A DNA stretch of 43,724 bases from Hyphococcus sp. (lineage in GTDB: Bacteria > Pseudomonadota > Alphaproteobacteria > Caulobacterales > Parvularculaceae). Both the position numbers and the translations under genes were made by a program. Below the pieces are notes generated by a model. The model ran no database searches and was not told the origin of the DNA. It saw nothing but the letters and a program-made list of their open reading frames with translations. The stretch covers positions 1-43,724 of the forward strand of contig JAJFFZ010000013.1 of NCBI GenBank assembly GCA_021776395.1, in the 5' to 3' direction. How positions within the stretch are numbered: position 1 is the first letter of the stretch; each line of letters begins with the position of its first letter. This document shows positions 9,789 through 19,494 of the stretch, piece by piece.

Positions 9789-11812
9789 ATGCTCGGTAAA
9801 ATGCTGTCGGGGTGCTGGTCGAGTCCGGCGGCGCGGCGTGCAGTCTCGCGACTAAGCTGGTTCAATCGACGCGCGACTGCTTGGTCGTCGTCACCTTCCA
9901 AACTCTCATCAGAAGGTTCGGGTATGATTTCTTTTTGCTGTTTGGAGGGCGCGAATTCCGGTTTAAGAGCATGCCCGCCTTCGTCGCTGACAGTCTTCAG
10001 CGAATCTTCGTCCGCTTGTGAATGGTCAAAAACGGGATTGTTCGGCATAGGCGCACCCGACCAATCGTCGCAGCGCTGCTCTGGCCGATCCGGATACGCA
10101 GTCGTCCAATCGGTAATTTCTGGCGGTGCGGCACAACGCGCCATGAAGTTTGCATCTTCAAAATATTTGAGCTTGTTGGCGCGGATCGGCGGGGCGCCAG
10201 CAATCAACACAACCGCCTCATCGGCCGGCAATTGCATCACTTCACCTGGCGTCAATAATGGCCGCGCTGTTTCCTGGCGCGAGACCATGACATGGGCGAG
10301 CCACGGCGCCAGGCGATGTCCGGCATAGTTCTTCTGGGCGCGCAATTCGGTGGCCGTGCCAAGCGAGTCGGATATCCGTTTTGCCGTGCGATCATCGTTG
10401 GCGGCGAAGGCAATGCGTATATGGCAATTATCGAGGATCGAATTGTTGGCGCCATATGCTTTTTCGATCTGGTTCAGCGACTGCGCGATCAGATAGGCGC
10501 GCACCCCATAGCCCGCCATGAAGGCAAGCGCCGATTCAAAGAAATCGAGCCGCCCAAGCGCTGGAAACTCATCGAGCATCATCAATAATTTGTGGCGTTT
10601 AGGCGCAGATGCGGTCTCGAGCTCTTCGGTGAGCCGCCGACCGATCTGATTGAGGATCAACCGCACCAGGGGTTTGGTGCGTGAGATGTCTGACGGTGGC
10701 ACAACGAGATAAAGCGAGACCGGATGCTCGGCATCCATCAACTCTGCAATCCGCCAGTCGCAAGCGCTTGTGACTTTTGCAATCGTCGGGTCGCGATAGA
10801 GCCCTAAGAAACTCATTGCCGTTGATAAAACGCCCGATCGCTCATTTTCGGATTTGTTCAAAAGCTCGCGCGCCGCTTGCGCCACAACCGGGTGCGTTTG
10901 AGGCGCACCCTTTGTTCCCAAATGATTGGTCGCCATCATGATGGTGAGGCTCCCCTCGAAAGATCGTGAAGGGTCCGACAGAAACGACGCTACTCGCGCT
11001 AACGTCTTTTCTTCCTCGGTGTAGAGGACATGAAGAATGACCCCGACCAGGAGAGCGTGCCCAGTCTTTTCCCAATGGGTGCGCCGTTCTAAGGAGCCTT
11101 CTGGATCAACGAGAATATCAGCTATGTTTTGAACGTCGCGAACCTCGCCCTCGCCTTTTCGCACCTCCAGAAGCGGATTGTATCGCGCCGAATTCGGATT
11201 GGTCGGATCGAATAACAAGCAGTGGGAGAAGGTTGATCGCCAACCGGCTGTGAGCTGCCAGTTCTCGCCTTTGATATCGTGGATGACGGTACTGCCCGTC
11301 CACGATAATACTGTTGGTACGACAAGACCGATGCCCTTCCCCGATCGCGTCGGCGCGAAAGCCATAACATGCTCCGGCCCATCATGACGGAGATAGTCGC
11401 CGTTCCATTTCCCGAGAAACACGCCTGATGAATTCAGCAAACCCGCTTTTGTAATATCGTTGCTGGCCGCCCATTTGGCGGAACCATAGGTCGTAACATT
11501 TTTTGTTTGCCGCGCCCGCCAGACAGAACCTGCGATCGCAGCGACTGCGCCAAACATCCCGCCCGACGCGGCAATGGCGCCGCCGTGCATGAAGACTGCT
11601 GGCGCATAAGCCTCGTAAGAATACCACCACTCGAACAGACGCCACGGATAATAGATCGGCGTATCAAATGTGTTGAACCATGGGGAACCGAGCGCCGCGT
11701 CATAGCCAAAAGCGCCGGCGACATAGGCGGTCGCCGCCCACATCGCGCTCGCAATGATAAGAAAAACAACAATCGCCTGACCGATCAGTATTTTTGTTGG
11801 CGTCATGATCAA
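9785..11812 (-). CDS. traG: Conjugal transfer coupling protein TraG/VirD4
   Basis: 675 aa; Walker A APTRSGKGIGLVVPTVLSW, Walker B LLMMLDEFPALGRL; two N-terminal TM segments. Confidence 0.95.
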   Translation of the reverse strand: MIMTPTKILIGQAIVVFLIIASAMWAATAYVAGAFGYDAALGSPWFNTFDTPIYYPWRLFEWWYSYEAYAPAVFMHGGAIAASGGMFGAVAAIAGSVWRARQTKNVTTYGSAKWAASNDITKAGLLNSSGVFLGKWNGDYLRHDGPEHVMAFAPTRSGKGIGLVVPTVLSWTGSTVIHDIKGENWQLTAGWRSTFSHCLLFDPTNPNSARYNPLLEVRKGEGEVRDVQNIADILVDPEGSLERRTHWEKTGHALLVGVILHVLYTEEEKTLARVASFLSDPSRSFEGSLTIMMATNHLGTKGAPQTHPVVAQAARELLNKSENERSGVLSTAMSFLGLYRDPTIAKVTSACDWRIAELMDAEHPVSLYLVVPPSDISRTKPLVRLILNQIGRRLTEELETASAPKRHKLLMMLDEFPALGRLDFFESALAFMAGYGVRAYLIAQSLNQIEKAYGANNSILDNCHIRIAFAANDDRTAKRISDSLGTATELRAQKNYAGHRLAPWLAHVMVSRQETARPLLTPGEVMQLPADEAVVLIAGAPPIRANKLKYFEDANFMARCAAPPEITDWTTAYPDRPEQRCDDWSGAPMPNNPVFDHSQADEDSLKTVSDEGGHALKPEFAPSKQQKEIIPEPSDESLEGDDDQAVARRLNQLSRETARRAAGLDQHPDSILPSM

Positions 11813-11898
11813 ATCCCGTTAAACGCAAGCATGCGCTCGATCGGGCGATCATCGGCCTACAAACCAAAAACTGTCACTAGGGATTATAAGGGATTTCT

Positions 11899-12003
11899 TG
11901 CGGCTCTATGTGGCCGGATGTGGCGATTGGCGGCCATTTGAGGCGGCTTGTGGTTACTTGCGGTGATATGTGGTGGATTGCGGGAATTCGCGGTTGCATG
12001 TGG
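11899..12003. repeat. 11 direct copies of TG(T/C/A)GG with exact 10-bp period
   Basis: Copies start at 11899, 11909, 11919 (TGTGG), 11929 (GGCGG), 11939 (TGAGG), 11949, 11959, 11969, 11979, 11989 (CGCGG), 11999; the G and GG positions are invariant in all 11. Confidence 0.9.
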
Positions 12004-12151
12004 AGTATTGGAGGCTTGACGTACTGAGACCACCGGTAGGAGGCAGCGGGTTATTTCAGGAAGATCCTCTTAGCGGACGTTAGGCTATATGGTGGATTGG
12101 GCGAAGTCGTAATCCGCTATTTGTAGCTATCAAATGTTGAAAGTGGTTACA

Positions 12152-12176
12152 GTGCATTGCGCTTCGCTTAATGCAC
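12152..12176. repeat. Inverted repeat GTGCATT-N11-AATGCAC with inner GCG/CGC
   Basis: Perfect 7-bp arms read directly at 12152-12158 and 12170-12176. Confidence 0.8.
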
Positions 12177-12279
12177 CGCACTTGCTTGCTATCCCTCTTG
12201 TTGCGTCTTCCGTCGAAGCAGCGCCCAATGAGACTCCGTTCATATGAGCAGTGGCGACTAGGGGCGACATGAGAGCGCG

Positions 12280-13527
12280 ATGATCGACTTTGACGTAAAA
12301 AAACGCAGCGTCGTCCTAGAGTATGAGCCTGACTTCAACGCCGGCTGGGTAATGAAGGAGCTGAACACTCATCGCCAAGTGACCATCAGCCGCGCGTTTA
12401 CCTTTAAGGAAGGCGATCTCATTTCCGGGCCGGATGAAACGGAATTCGGAGATGTCGAGGAAGGCGCTTTCCGGTTTCGCTTCGCCAAACGAAAAGACGG
12501 ATATTTCTGCATCGCCGGTCGAATATTGAACATCGAGAATGATGTATTGATCGCCGATCAAGGCATTCTACTCGAACGCAAGCTTTTCGTGGCCGAGCGC
12601 AATATCGGCATATTTCGGCGCATCGCCAAGGTGAAGCAGGACGATGGCGATATCGTTGTTGGCGGCAACCGTGACGGCGCCATCCCGATAGACGCCTTTC
12701 GCGAACTACTCGACAAATTCCCGAACTCCGGAGAGCTCGACCGCTATGCAAGTGCACGTGTCGAGACCATCGTCGGCGAATTCTTCGACGGGATGAGAAG
12801 TGCGCGCGAGAAATACGAAACCTATCTCAGCAAGCGAAAGTCGTCCGTAAGCAAAAAACCGCTCCGGCAACAAGCGCTATTGCAGGCGGAAATCGACAAA
12901 TACATCTACTTGCGTGACACGATTTCGGCTTGGCTAGAAAAAGCGTACACCTATACCGAGCGCGACTGGCAGGGGATGATCACGAAAGTCATCCTTCTTT
13001 TATTCCCGAAATATGTCGCCGTGCTGGAGAATGTCCAAATTTCTGATTTCTACTCATCGCCGGACCGCAGGAAAAAGAGGTACATCGACCTGTGCCTCGT
13101 CGATGCTGGCGGAAACATCGACGTCATCGAAATTAAGAAGCCATTCGATAACACCATCCTGAGCAAGAGTCGCTACCGGGACAATAGCCTTCCGGCGAGG
13201 GAACTGTCGGGAAGCATCATGCAGGCGGAGAAATACCTATTCCACCTTTCAAAATGGGGCGTCGCGGGTGAGCGCGCACTGTCCAAGCGATATGAAGCGG
13301 AACTACCGACCGCGATGCCAATCCGCATCACCAATCCTAAGGCAATGATTATCCTGGGGCGGGACCGCTTGCCGAGCAGCCAACAAGCACTTTCAGAAAG
13401 TCAGATGCTCGACCTGGAGGTCATCAAACGCAAATATGCCAATATGATGGACATCCTCACATACGATGACCTTTTACGGCGCCTGGACAACATGATCGCT
13501 TCGCTCTCTCAACGAAAGCAGAAATAG
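12280..13527 (+). CDS. Shedu-family immune nuclease (SduA-like, DUF4263)
   Basis: 415 aa; C-terminal PD-(D/E)XK-like signature IDLCLVDAGGNIDVIEIKKPF followed by SGSIMQAEKYLFHLSKWG, as in DUF4263/Shedu; N-terminal beta-rich region. Confidence 0.75.
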   Translation: MIDFDVKKRSVVLEYEPDFNAGWVMKELNTHRQVTISRAFTFKEGDLISGPDETEFGDVEEGAFRFRFAKRKDGYFCIAGRILNIENDVLIADQGILLERKLFVAERNIGIFRRIAKVKQDDGDIVVGGNRDGAIPIDAFRELLDKFPNSGELDRYASARVETIVGEFFDGMRSAREKYETYLSKRKSSVSKKPLRQQALLQAEIDKYIYLRDTISAWLEKAYTYTERDWQGMITKVILLLFPKYVAVLENVQISDFYSSPDRRKKRYIDLCLVDAGGNIDVIEIKKPFDNTILSKSRYRDNSLPARELSGSIMQAEKYLFHLSKWGVAGERALSKRYEAELPTAMPIRITNPKAMIILGRDRLPSSQQALSESQMLDLEVIKRKYANMMDILTYDDLLRRLDNMIASLSQRKQK

Positions 13528-13560
13528 GAAATTCGGCACGAGGCGCTTCGCGCCTTGTAA

Positions 13561-13590
13561 GGCGGGCCGTGGCCCGCCATCTTTTTTTTC
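13561..13590 (+). terminator. Rho-independent terminator after the Shedu-like gene
   Basis: GGCGGGCC-GT-GGCCCGCC followed by ATCTTTTTTTT; preceded by a second small hairpin AGGCGCTTCGCGCCT. Confidence 0.85.
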
Positions 13591-13812
13591 AGCGGGGTAA
13601 ACACCGCCCTACGATTTTTTGTCCGGGGTAATTTCTTATGACCGCTTTTGCGCACCCAACGGCCCATCACTTTGTCGTAAGAGACTTTACGCTTTCAGCT
13701 CCACTCCATTTCCCACGCACGGCCATTAATGCGCCATCCGACAGAAACGAGCGAAGCTCTACCGAGCCGGCCCATTTCATGCTTCAAAGAAGTCTCGACG
13801 GAAACTCTCAGC

Positions 13813-15510
13813 ATGGGGACAACGGTTATGCTTCAAATCAATACCGGCAAACTTTTTACCCGTGATATTAGTCGTACAAATCAGCTGAGAGGCATTCTGT
13901 ATTCAAACGGCTGGATCGTCCGTGATGATGATATCTTAACCGCTGCAGGCACGCTTCGCTCAGCAGGATCAGGTCCTCACAACAGTGCCATCGTTTACGA
14001 ACTTCTTGAGAATATCGAGAAGGAAAAAGAAGGACCGGGAGTGCTGATATCACACACGGTCAAGCCGTATCTCGATGACATGGCTGCTGTTGCATCATTC
14101 TATCTCGGCGTTTTGGTTTCCCCTGATCATGATCTCGTGCAGCGTATGATAGACGGCACCTCACACCTTTCCGCGCACGATCAACCTCGCAAGTTCGTCC
14201 AGCGCTTCTTCGATAAACAGGTCCCTCTGAGTCCCGAAGATGGGAGTGCATTCAGCGATTTTATCGCGCAATTATTGGGGCTCGAAAGAAAGCACTTTCT
14301 AGGAGCCATGAGAGCAATTCGAACCTATGTGGCGGCTTTCCACAGCCTTAGTTCCGATCTTGGCTTATCCTATACCTTGCTCGTTTCTGCCGCCGAAACC
14401 TTGTCCCAGAAGTTTGATGATTATGAAAGCGAATGGAGCGATGTTGATGATCAGAAAAAGCATCGCATCGACAAAGCGATGGAGGGAGTGCCTGAAGCAA
14501 GAGCGAATGCTGTGCGTGAGGCCATAGTCCAGTCAGATCACGTTGCTCTATCTCGTAGGTATGGGGAGTTTGTGCTCGCAAGCGTAGGGCCTAAATATTT
14601 TCGCGGAATTGAACCCAAGCCTATCTCGAAATGGGAATTACCTATTGCACTAAAGCAAGCTTATGCCTTTCGGTCAAAGTACATTCACTCAGCAAAACCA
14701 CTGCCAGACCCTCTTACGATGCCCATGAAAGACTGGGAAACGACCGAAGTTGACCGTCGTCCAGCTTTGACATTCCAAGGGCTTAGCCGATTGACCCGGC
14801 ACGTCATTATTCACTTTGTCGAGAACGGCCAAAAGATCGACCAAGAAGTCTATGATTACAGCTTAGAGCGTGCCGGGATAGCTCAGATGCAACTAGCAGC
14901 GCAGTATTGGGTCGCTCGACCAATTGCTGAGGCCGAGCACGTTAAACAACGGTTAGAGGGGTTTCTCGGTCAACTCGCGACATTCTATTTGAGTAATCCC
15001 AGAACGCCGCTCACGGATTTGCGTCCAATCATGGGGTCGTTAAGAGATATGTTTGCACAAGCAAAAGCCTCACACCGTCCTTCGATTTACGCGCTTTATC
15101 TTCTCTTTAACGCGTTAGCTGGATCAGAGGTCGCAGCAGAAGACTGGCAGGATTTTTGTAACAAGCATTCTAATCTATTCGACCAGCCAACGGGTGAAAC
15201 TCTAATCGCAAGAACGATCTTGGAGGATGCCTCATGGGATATCTCTGTGCACGAAAAGGCCTACAAAAACTACTGGGATCAGCGCTTAAGCCGGTCTGGT
15301 TTACACGCTCCAAAGTTTTTTGAAGCGGCCGCAAGTTTGACGCTGGCAGAAAGATACCGGCAAAACGGCGACTTGGATAGTGTCCAACTTTATGTGTCTT
15401 CAGCTGTAGAATGCTATCCAGAGTGCAAAATCCTCATAGCGTTCGAAGCCGCTTCAGACTTCTCAGACAAAATATCTTGGCGAGAGATTTTAGCTGTGGA
15501 GTCTGAGTAA
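13813..15510 (+). CDS. Uncharacterised protein with HEPN-like RxxxxH motif; candidate defence cargo
   Basis: About 565 aa from MGTTVMLQINTGKLF (the ORF opens at 13729). Contains a helical region with KQAYAFRSKYIHSAKPLP (RSKYIH, nt 14671-14688), like Apea/HEPN RX4-6H motifs. Start uncertain. Confidence 0.55.
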   Translation: MGTTVMLQINTGKLFTRDISRTNQLRGILYSNGWIVRDDDILTAAGTLRSAGSGPHNSAIVYELLENIEKEKEGPGVLISHTVKPYLDDMAAVASFYLGVLVSPDHDLVQRMIDGTSHLSAHDQPRKFVQRFFDKQVPLSPEDGSAFSDFIAQLLGLERKHFLGAMRAIRTYVAAFHSLSSDLGLSYTLLVSAAETLSQKFDDYESEWSDVDDQKKHRIDKAMEGVPEARANAVREAIVQSDHVALSRRYGEFVLASVGPKYFRGIEPKPISKWELPIALKQAYAFRSKYIHSAKPLPDPLTMPMKDWETTEVDRRPALTFQGLSRLTRHVIIHFVENGQKIDQEVYDYSLERAGIAQMQLAAQYWVARPIAEAEHVKQRLEGFLGQLATFYLSNPRTPLTDLRPIMGSLRDMFAQAKASHRPSIYALYLLFNALAGSEVAAEDWQDFCNKHSNLFDQPTGETLIARTILEDASWDISVHEKAYKNYWDQRLSRSGLHAPKFFEAAASLTLAERYRQNGDLDSVQLYVSSAVECYPECKILIAFEAASDFSDKISWREILAVESE

Positions 15511-15615
15511 GCACGTTGCCGTTGTTCGTTCGCGCAAGACTGTCAAGTTGTACGTGGAACCAAACCGGGCTCACATCACGCTCTATCTGATGTGTCCCGA
15601 GATCGGGTTATGTCC

Positions 15616-15638
15616 GCTTCTGCGCGCTCAGCAGAAGC
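15616..15638. repeat. Inverted repeat GCTTCTGC-N7-GCAGAAGC between convergent genes
   Basis: Perfect 8-bp arms; no U-tract. A second IR CACATC-N11-GATGTG lies at 15572-15594. Confidence 0.75.
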
Positions 15639-15699
15639 AAGCCCTGACATTGGTTGTCGCCTGTTGTTTGGCTTCAGTTACCTCAATATGACGGCGCTT

Positions 15700-16635
15700 T
15701 CATAGCCGGTCCGCCGTAGCTTCGATTTTTTCCAAGATCTCTGCAAAAGACGGCATTTCCCGATAGTAGAGCGTACGCGTTCTCGCATAGGCGCCTTCGT
15801 AAAGCTTGCGCGTGTCATTGTCCCGAAGAAAAAACGCCTCATTCTTCGCGATTTCTTTTTCGTCTCCTTGTCGGAAACGGGCGTCTTTATGCGCCTTGTA
15901 TTCAAGCGTGCCGATAAATTTTTGAACATCTTCGGAACTCAATAGGCAGTAGACGTCGTAGTAATGCCGTATGAAATTCTGGGGTAAGGCGCCCGTTCCC
16001 TGTTGTTTGCGGTATTTCGTCGAGATTGTCTGGAGTTTCTCGACAAAGGTGTAACCCGGCTCATAGCACGCGACGGCTTTGGCGCGGTTATCGAGAATAT
16101 CATCGGCGCCGTTCTTTATAGCGTGATCGAATGCCCAGGAAGATATATCGCAGGGCCGATTCGGCGCGGTTACATCAAAGCCGGCTTCAAGAAGTATACC
16201 CTCTTTCACGCCAGCGGGTATTGGGTTTTGCGTATCATATTGGAGCCGAATGCCGGCGTTTCGTAATTTTGCGTCGTCAAAGGCTTCGTCGCGGTCAACA
16301 CTCACGATACCTGGTATTTTTATTTCTGTTGCAAGAGTTTCAAAATATTTCCGGCGCGCTTCGATTTGTGCTGGCTTTGTTTGGTTTCGCCCAACGGGCA
16401 AATCATCCGGCGGAATGATTTTGATGTCGATATCCTCAGAGAAACGATGGATGAGTTGGTAGCCCTTTGATAAAGACGTGCCGCCTTTCAGTTCGAATGC
16501 ATAACCGGCTTCTTGCAAACCGAACAGGCAATGCATGATCCAATAGTCTTTTTCGACAAGGGCCGGATCGATCCCAAGATCGCGCCCGACAATGGCGAGA
16601 AGACCAGCAAAGTCAGGCGCTTCATGGAGATACAT
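15700..16635 (-). CDS. AbiEii/AbiGii-type nucleotidyltransferase toxin
   Basis: 311 aa; LVEKDYWIMHCLFGL...FELKGGTSLSKGYQLIHRFSEDIDIKI, the AbiEii GGTSLxKxxxxxxRFSEDIDL-type motif. Confidence 0.88.
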   Translation of the reverse strand: MYLHEAPDFAGLLAIVGRDLGIDPALVEKDYWIMHCLFGLQEAGYAFELKGGTSLSKGYQLIHRFSEDIDIKIIPPDDLPVGRNQTKPAQIEARRKYFETLATEIKIPGIVSVDRDEAFDDAKLRNAGIRLQYDTQNPIPAGVKEGILLEAGFDVTAPNRPCDISSWAFDHAIKNGADDILDNRAKAVACYEPGYTFVEKLQTISTKYRKQQGTGALPQNFIRHYYDVYCLLSSEDVQKFIGTLEYKAHKDARFRQGDEKEIAKNEAFFLRDNDTRKLYEGAYARTRTLYYREMPSFAEILEKIEATADRL

Positions 16636-17243
16636 TAGGCCACCGCACGCAATTCAGTATCGCCCACAAGAGGTTCGAATACGCGTTTAGCGCGTCGGCC
16701 GCCAAATTCGCGAACAGCTTTTTCGAGAGTTTTCGGGTCCATTTTCGCGGCACGCATCACAACGCGCTCAACGAGCGCACCTTGATCTTCCGCAAGCCGA
16801 TCAAGATTGTCGACGAGATCGACCAGCAAAAATGGTTCTGACGCTTTGTTCGGAAAGTACGGCTTTAGACGAAAGTCAAACCATCGCCCTCCCAGTTCAA
16901 AACGGCCGCGGCGCTTGGCGTTGTACACCACGGTTTCGTTGTAGAGTTGTGTAGCGCCAACGCCCAGGCCGTTATAGGAGCTTGGCGAAACCATAAGAAA
17001 ACGATCATCTTTCAAAAATCGTTCGACGAGTTTGTTCGGATCGGCTGGCGCATCGCCAAACCGCGTTTTCTTGGGCGTGCTGTAAAGGCCGCCGGACACC
17101 TTGACGAGCCTCCCTTCCTCAAGAAGTTCGCGCAGATGACGGTCAACCGCATTGGACCAACGCGCCAGATCGGCGCGCCGGTAGACCTGCCCCGGGCGAA
17201 GTTTCTTCTTCAATTCATTCAAGGCTGTCATCGCTTGCTCCAT
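16635..17243 (-). CDS. AbiEi-like / DUF6088 antitoxin
   Basis: ORF extends to 17303; internal start around MEQAMTALNELKKKLRPGQVYRRADLARWSNAVDRHLRELLEEGRLVKVSGGLYSTPKKTRFG (winged-helix). Stop overlaps the toxin start. Confidence 0.82.
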   Translation of the reverse strand: MEQAMTALNELKKKLRPGQVYRRADLARWSNAVDRHLRELLEEGRLVKVSGGLYSTPKKTRFGDAPADPNKLVERFLKDDRFLMVSPSSYNGLGVGATQLYNETVVYNAKRRGRFELGGRWFDFRLKPYFPNKASEPFLLVDLVDNLDRLAEDQGALVERVVMRAAKMDPKTLEKAVREFGGRRAKRVFEPLVGDTELRAVA

Positions 17244-17403
17244 TTCAACGTCCAATATAGGCCCCCAGGCATTAAACTGCAAGTTTTTTGATGAAAATTT
17301 CATGCAAGTTTAAAAATAATAGTCTCCTATACTATTGATTTACATTGCATTTTTATGTGTTCATGGGAGGGTAAAAGACTCAAAATATCTATCATAATTG
17401 CAA

Positions 17404-19378
17404 TCATCGGGCAGGACCACGCAATCGCTTAGTGAATTCCCAACTGACGCCGCCCCGGCCCATGACGCCAGAGACCTCCATCCCGCGGCGTTTTTCGAGC
17501 GCGGCGCGCCACGGAACCAGCGTGAATTCTTTCGACTTTTCAATGAGTGCAAACCGGCCTGATGGCAGATCAACAAAACGGCGATAGATGCCAGTGACGT
17601 GTTCTCCTTCATTGGCAGGCGTAAAAGCCTTACCGGTTTGCTTGGCAAGCTTTGCAGCGGTCTCATTCATCGCACTGCGTTCAGCTTTGCACAGGGCATT
17701 ACGATCAATGGCGAACTTGTCACCCTCTTCCGTCGCCAGCCCTTGCGACAATAACCAGCGCCGCCGCGCCGCGATCGCCGCATTTAATTCCCTGCCGAAT
17801 TTATGGTCAACGGCGCCCAGTGTTTTACGGGTCTCCAACAAATCATCGATAAAGACTTGCGCCTTCGCTTCAGGCAAATGTTCAATACTGACCCAGGAAA
17901 GTGTTTTGATACACGCAGCAGATCGCTCCGATTCAAATTGCTTTTCCCGCTCCAGATAGTCGCCGGGCACACGCCACGACCCATCGCTCTTTCGCACAAC
18001 AATTCCAGCGCGGCGCAATGCTTCCAGTTGCCGCTTATGGGCGAGCCGAAATTCAGCGCTCGCTGATGGATCAGACGCGGCATGGTGTTGATCGGAATAG
18101 ACGCCGTCATTGCGCTCGGCGATCGCTGCAATTACGAGATCGGATTTTTTGGGCGTCGCAACGCCTCTCGTCACTTCTAAAATAGCGCCTTTCGGCGGCA
18201 TGGCGCCGGGCTCATTATCGACCGCCACATGCCATTGATTGCCATCGACGCCGTCAAGCGCCAGAAACCGTTTTTCATGGGCGCCATCTGCAGCGCCTGC
18301 TCCAGCAACACGGCCAATGAGCTTTACAGGCGCGTTCTCTGAACCAAATTCACGCATTGTCGAAGGCGCAAACCCCTCGCCCATTGTAGCGTCCATGGAC
18401 CGGATGATATCGCCGCGCCGTCCCATGGCTTTGAGCGCTGGTTCATGTCTCTCCGACAAATGCCAGCCGGATTTATCGCGGCGCGCGAGAGTCATTTTCT
18501 CTAGTGTGCGCAGTCTCGCCATCAAAAGCTTCACCCGAAATCGTTCATAGGGCGCGCGGGGTTTCTCAAAAGCGATCGCGCCATCTTTCACCATCTCGGC
18601 AAGCTCACGATCAAGGCTCGTAAACCGCTCTTTATCAACTTCGGTATAGCGGTCTTTTGCAATCTCAAAATCACGCCGTTGACCGAGCTCCAGGGTAGCA
18701 ATTTCACTGGCGCATTTGCGAAACCCGTGCGTGATATAATTGCGGGCAATGACGAGGTCTTTTCCATCATCCGCTTTTCCTCGCAAAACCACATGGACAT
18801 GAGGGTGATCAGTATCGAAGTGATTGACCGCGACCCAGTCGAGCTTTGTGCCAAGATCATTTTCCGCCACCGCCATAACATCGCGTGTGAAAGAATTAAG
18901 ATCGGCGAGCTCGCCCGCGTCCTCCGGCGACAAGATGATCCGAAACTGATGGCGATCATCCTTGCCATCCTTTAAAAATTCTTTGCCCTCGATCTCCTCA
19001 CGATCAGGCCCATAGAGTTTCCCTGGAATCTTCTCGCCATCCTTGTCTTTCTGAGCGCCGTCGCGTTGCAAATATCGAAGATGCGCCTGCACTTTGGCGA
19101 GACCATTGCCGCCAAGCCTGACGGATCGAATTTTGACGGCGACACGCCGCGCTCGAAAGCCAGCAAATGGATGGCGTGAGGCGAAGGCGGCGCCAAGCCC
19201 TGCCCCGCGTCCTATCCGAGCGCCAGTAAACCGCGCGCCTGATCGCTTCGCGAAAACGCCAGGGCGGGCTTTTTCCATGGCCGCATAGAGCTTGCCGAGG
19301 TAGCGCTTTGACGCAGCGCCGCCAACGCTACGCATACGACCCAAACGCGGGCGGAAATCATCTTTAGACCCAGCCATT
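17404..19378 (-). CDS. Relaxase/mobilisation nuclease with VirD2-like and DUF3363 domains
   Basis: Start at MAGSKDDFRPRLGRMRS (ORF open to 19410). Motif WVAVNHFDTDHPHVHVVLRGKADDGKDLVIARNYI is the HxDxxHxHxxx relaxase motif III. Confidence 0.9.
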
Positions 19379-19494
19379 GGTCTTGCACTCTTTTGCACTA
19401 AACCTAACACCCATGGTGCATAAAAACGGGATGTGCAGACTGCTTTGCAGTGGGGTCTTGCACCACTGCTTTAATCTTGCCCTGCAGCCCTTTT
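19379..19494. promoter_or_regulatory. Candidate oriT/regulatory region upstream of the relaxase
   Basis: IR GCAGTGG-N9-CCACTGC (19447-19453/19463-19469), then TTTAATCTTGCCC. TTGCAC repeats at 19383, 19393 and 19458. Confidence 0.4.

Noticed and set aside
11899-12003. CRISPR array or classic iteron interpretation of the TGYGG repeats
   Set aside because: The repeat core is only 5 bp with 5-nt filler. CRISPR repeats are about 23-47 bp and iterons usually about 17-22 bp. No cas or rep gene nearby.
13531-13544. AATTCGGCACGAGG equals the common cDNA-library EcoRI adapter sequence
   Set aside because: The last bases are part of a natural hairpin (AGGCGCTTCGCGCCT) followed by a normal terminator, and both flanking ORFs are intact. 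Probably coincidence, though read mapping could exclude a cloning artefact.
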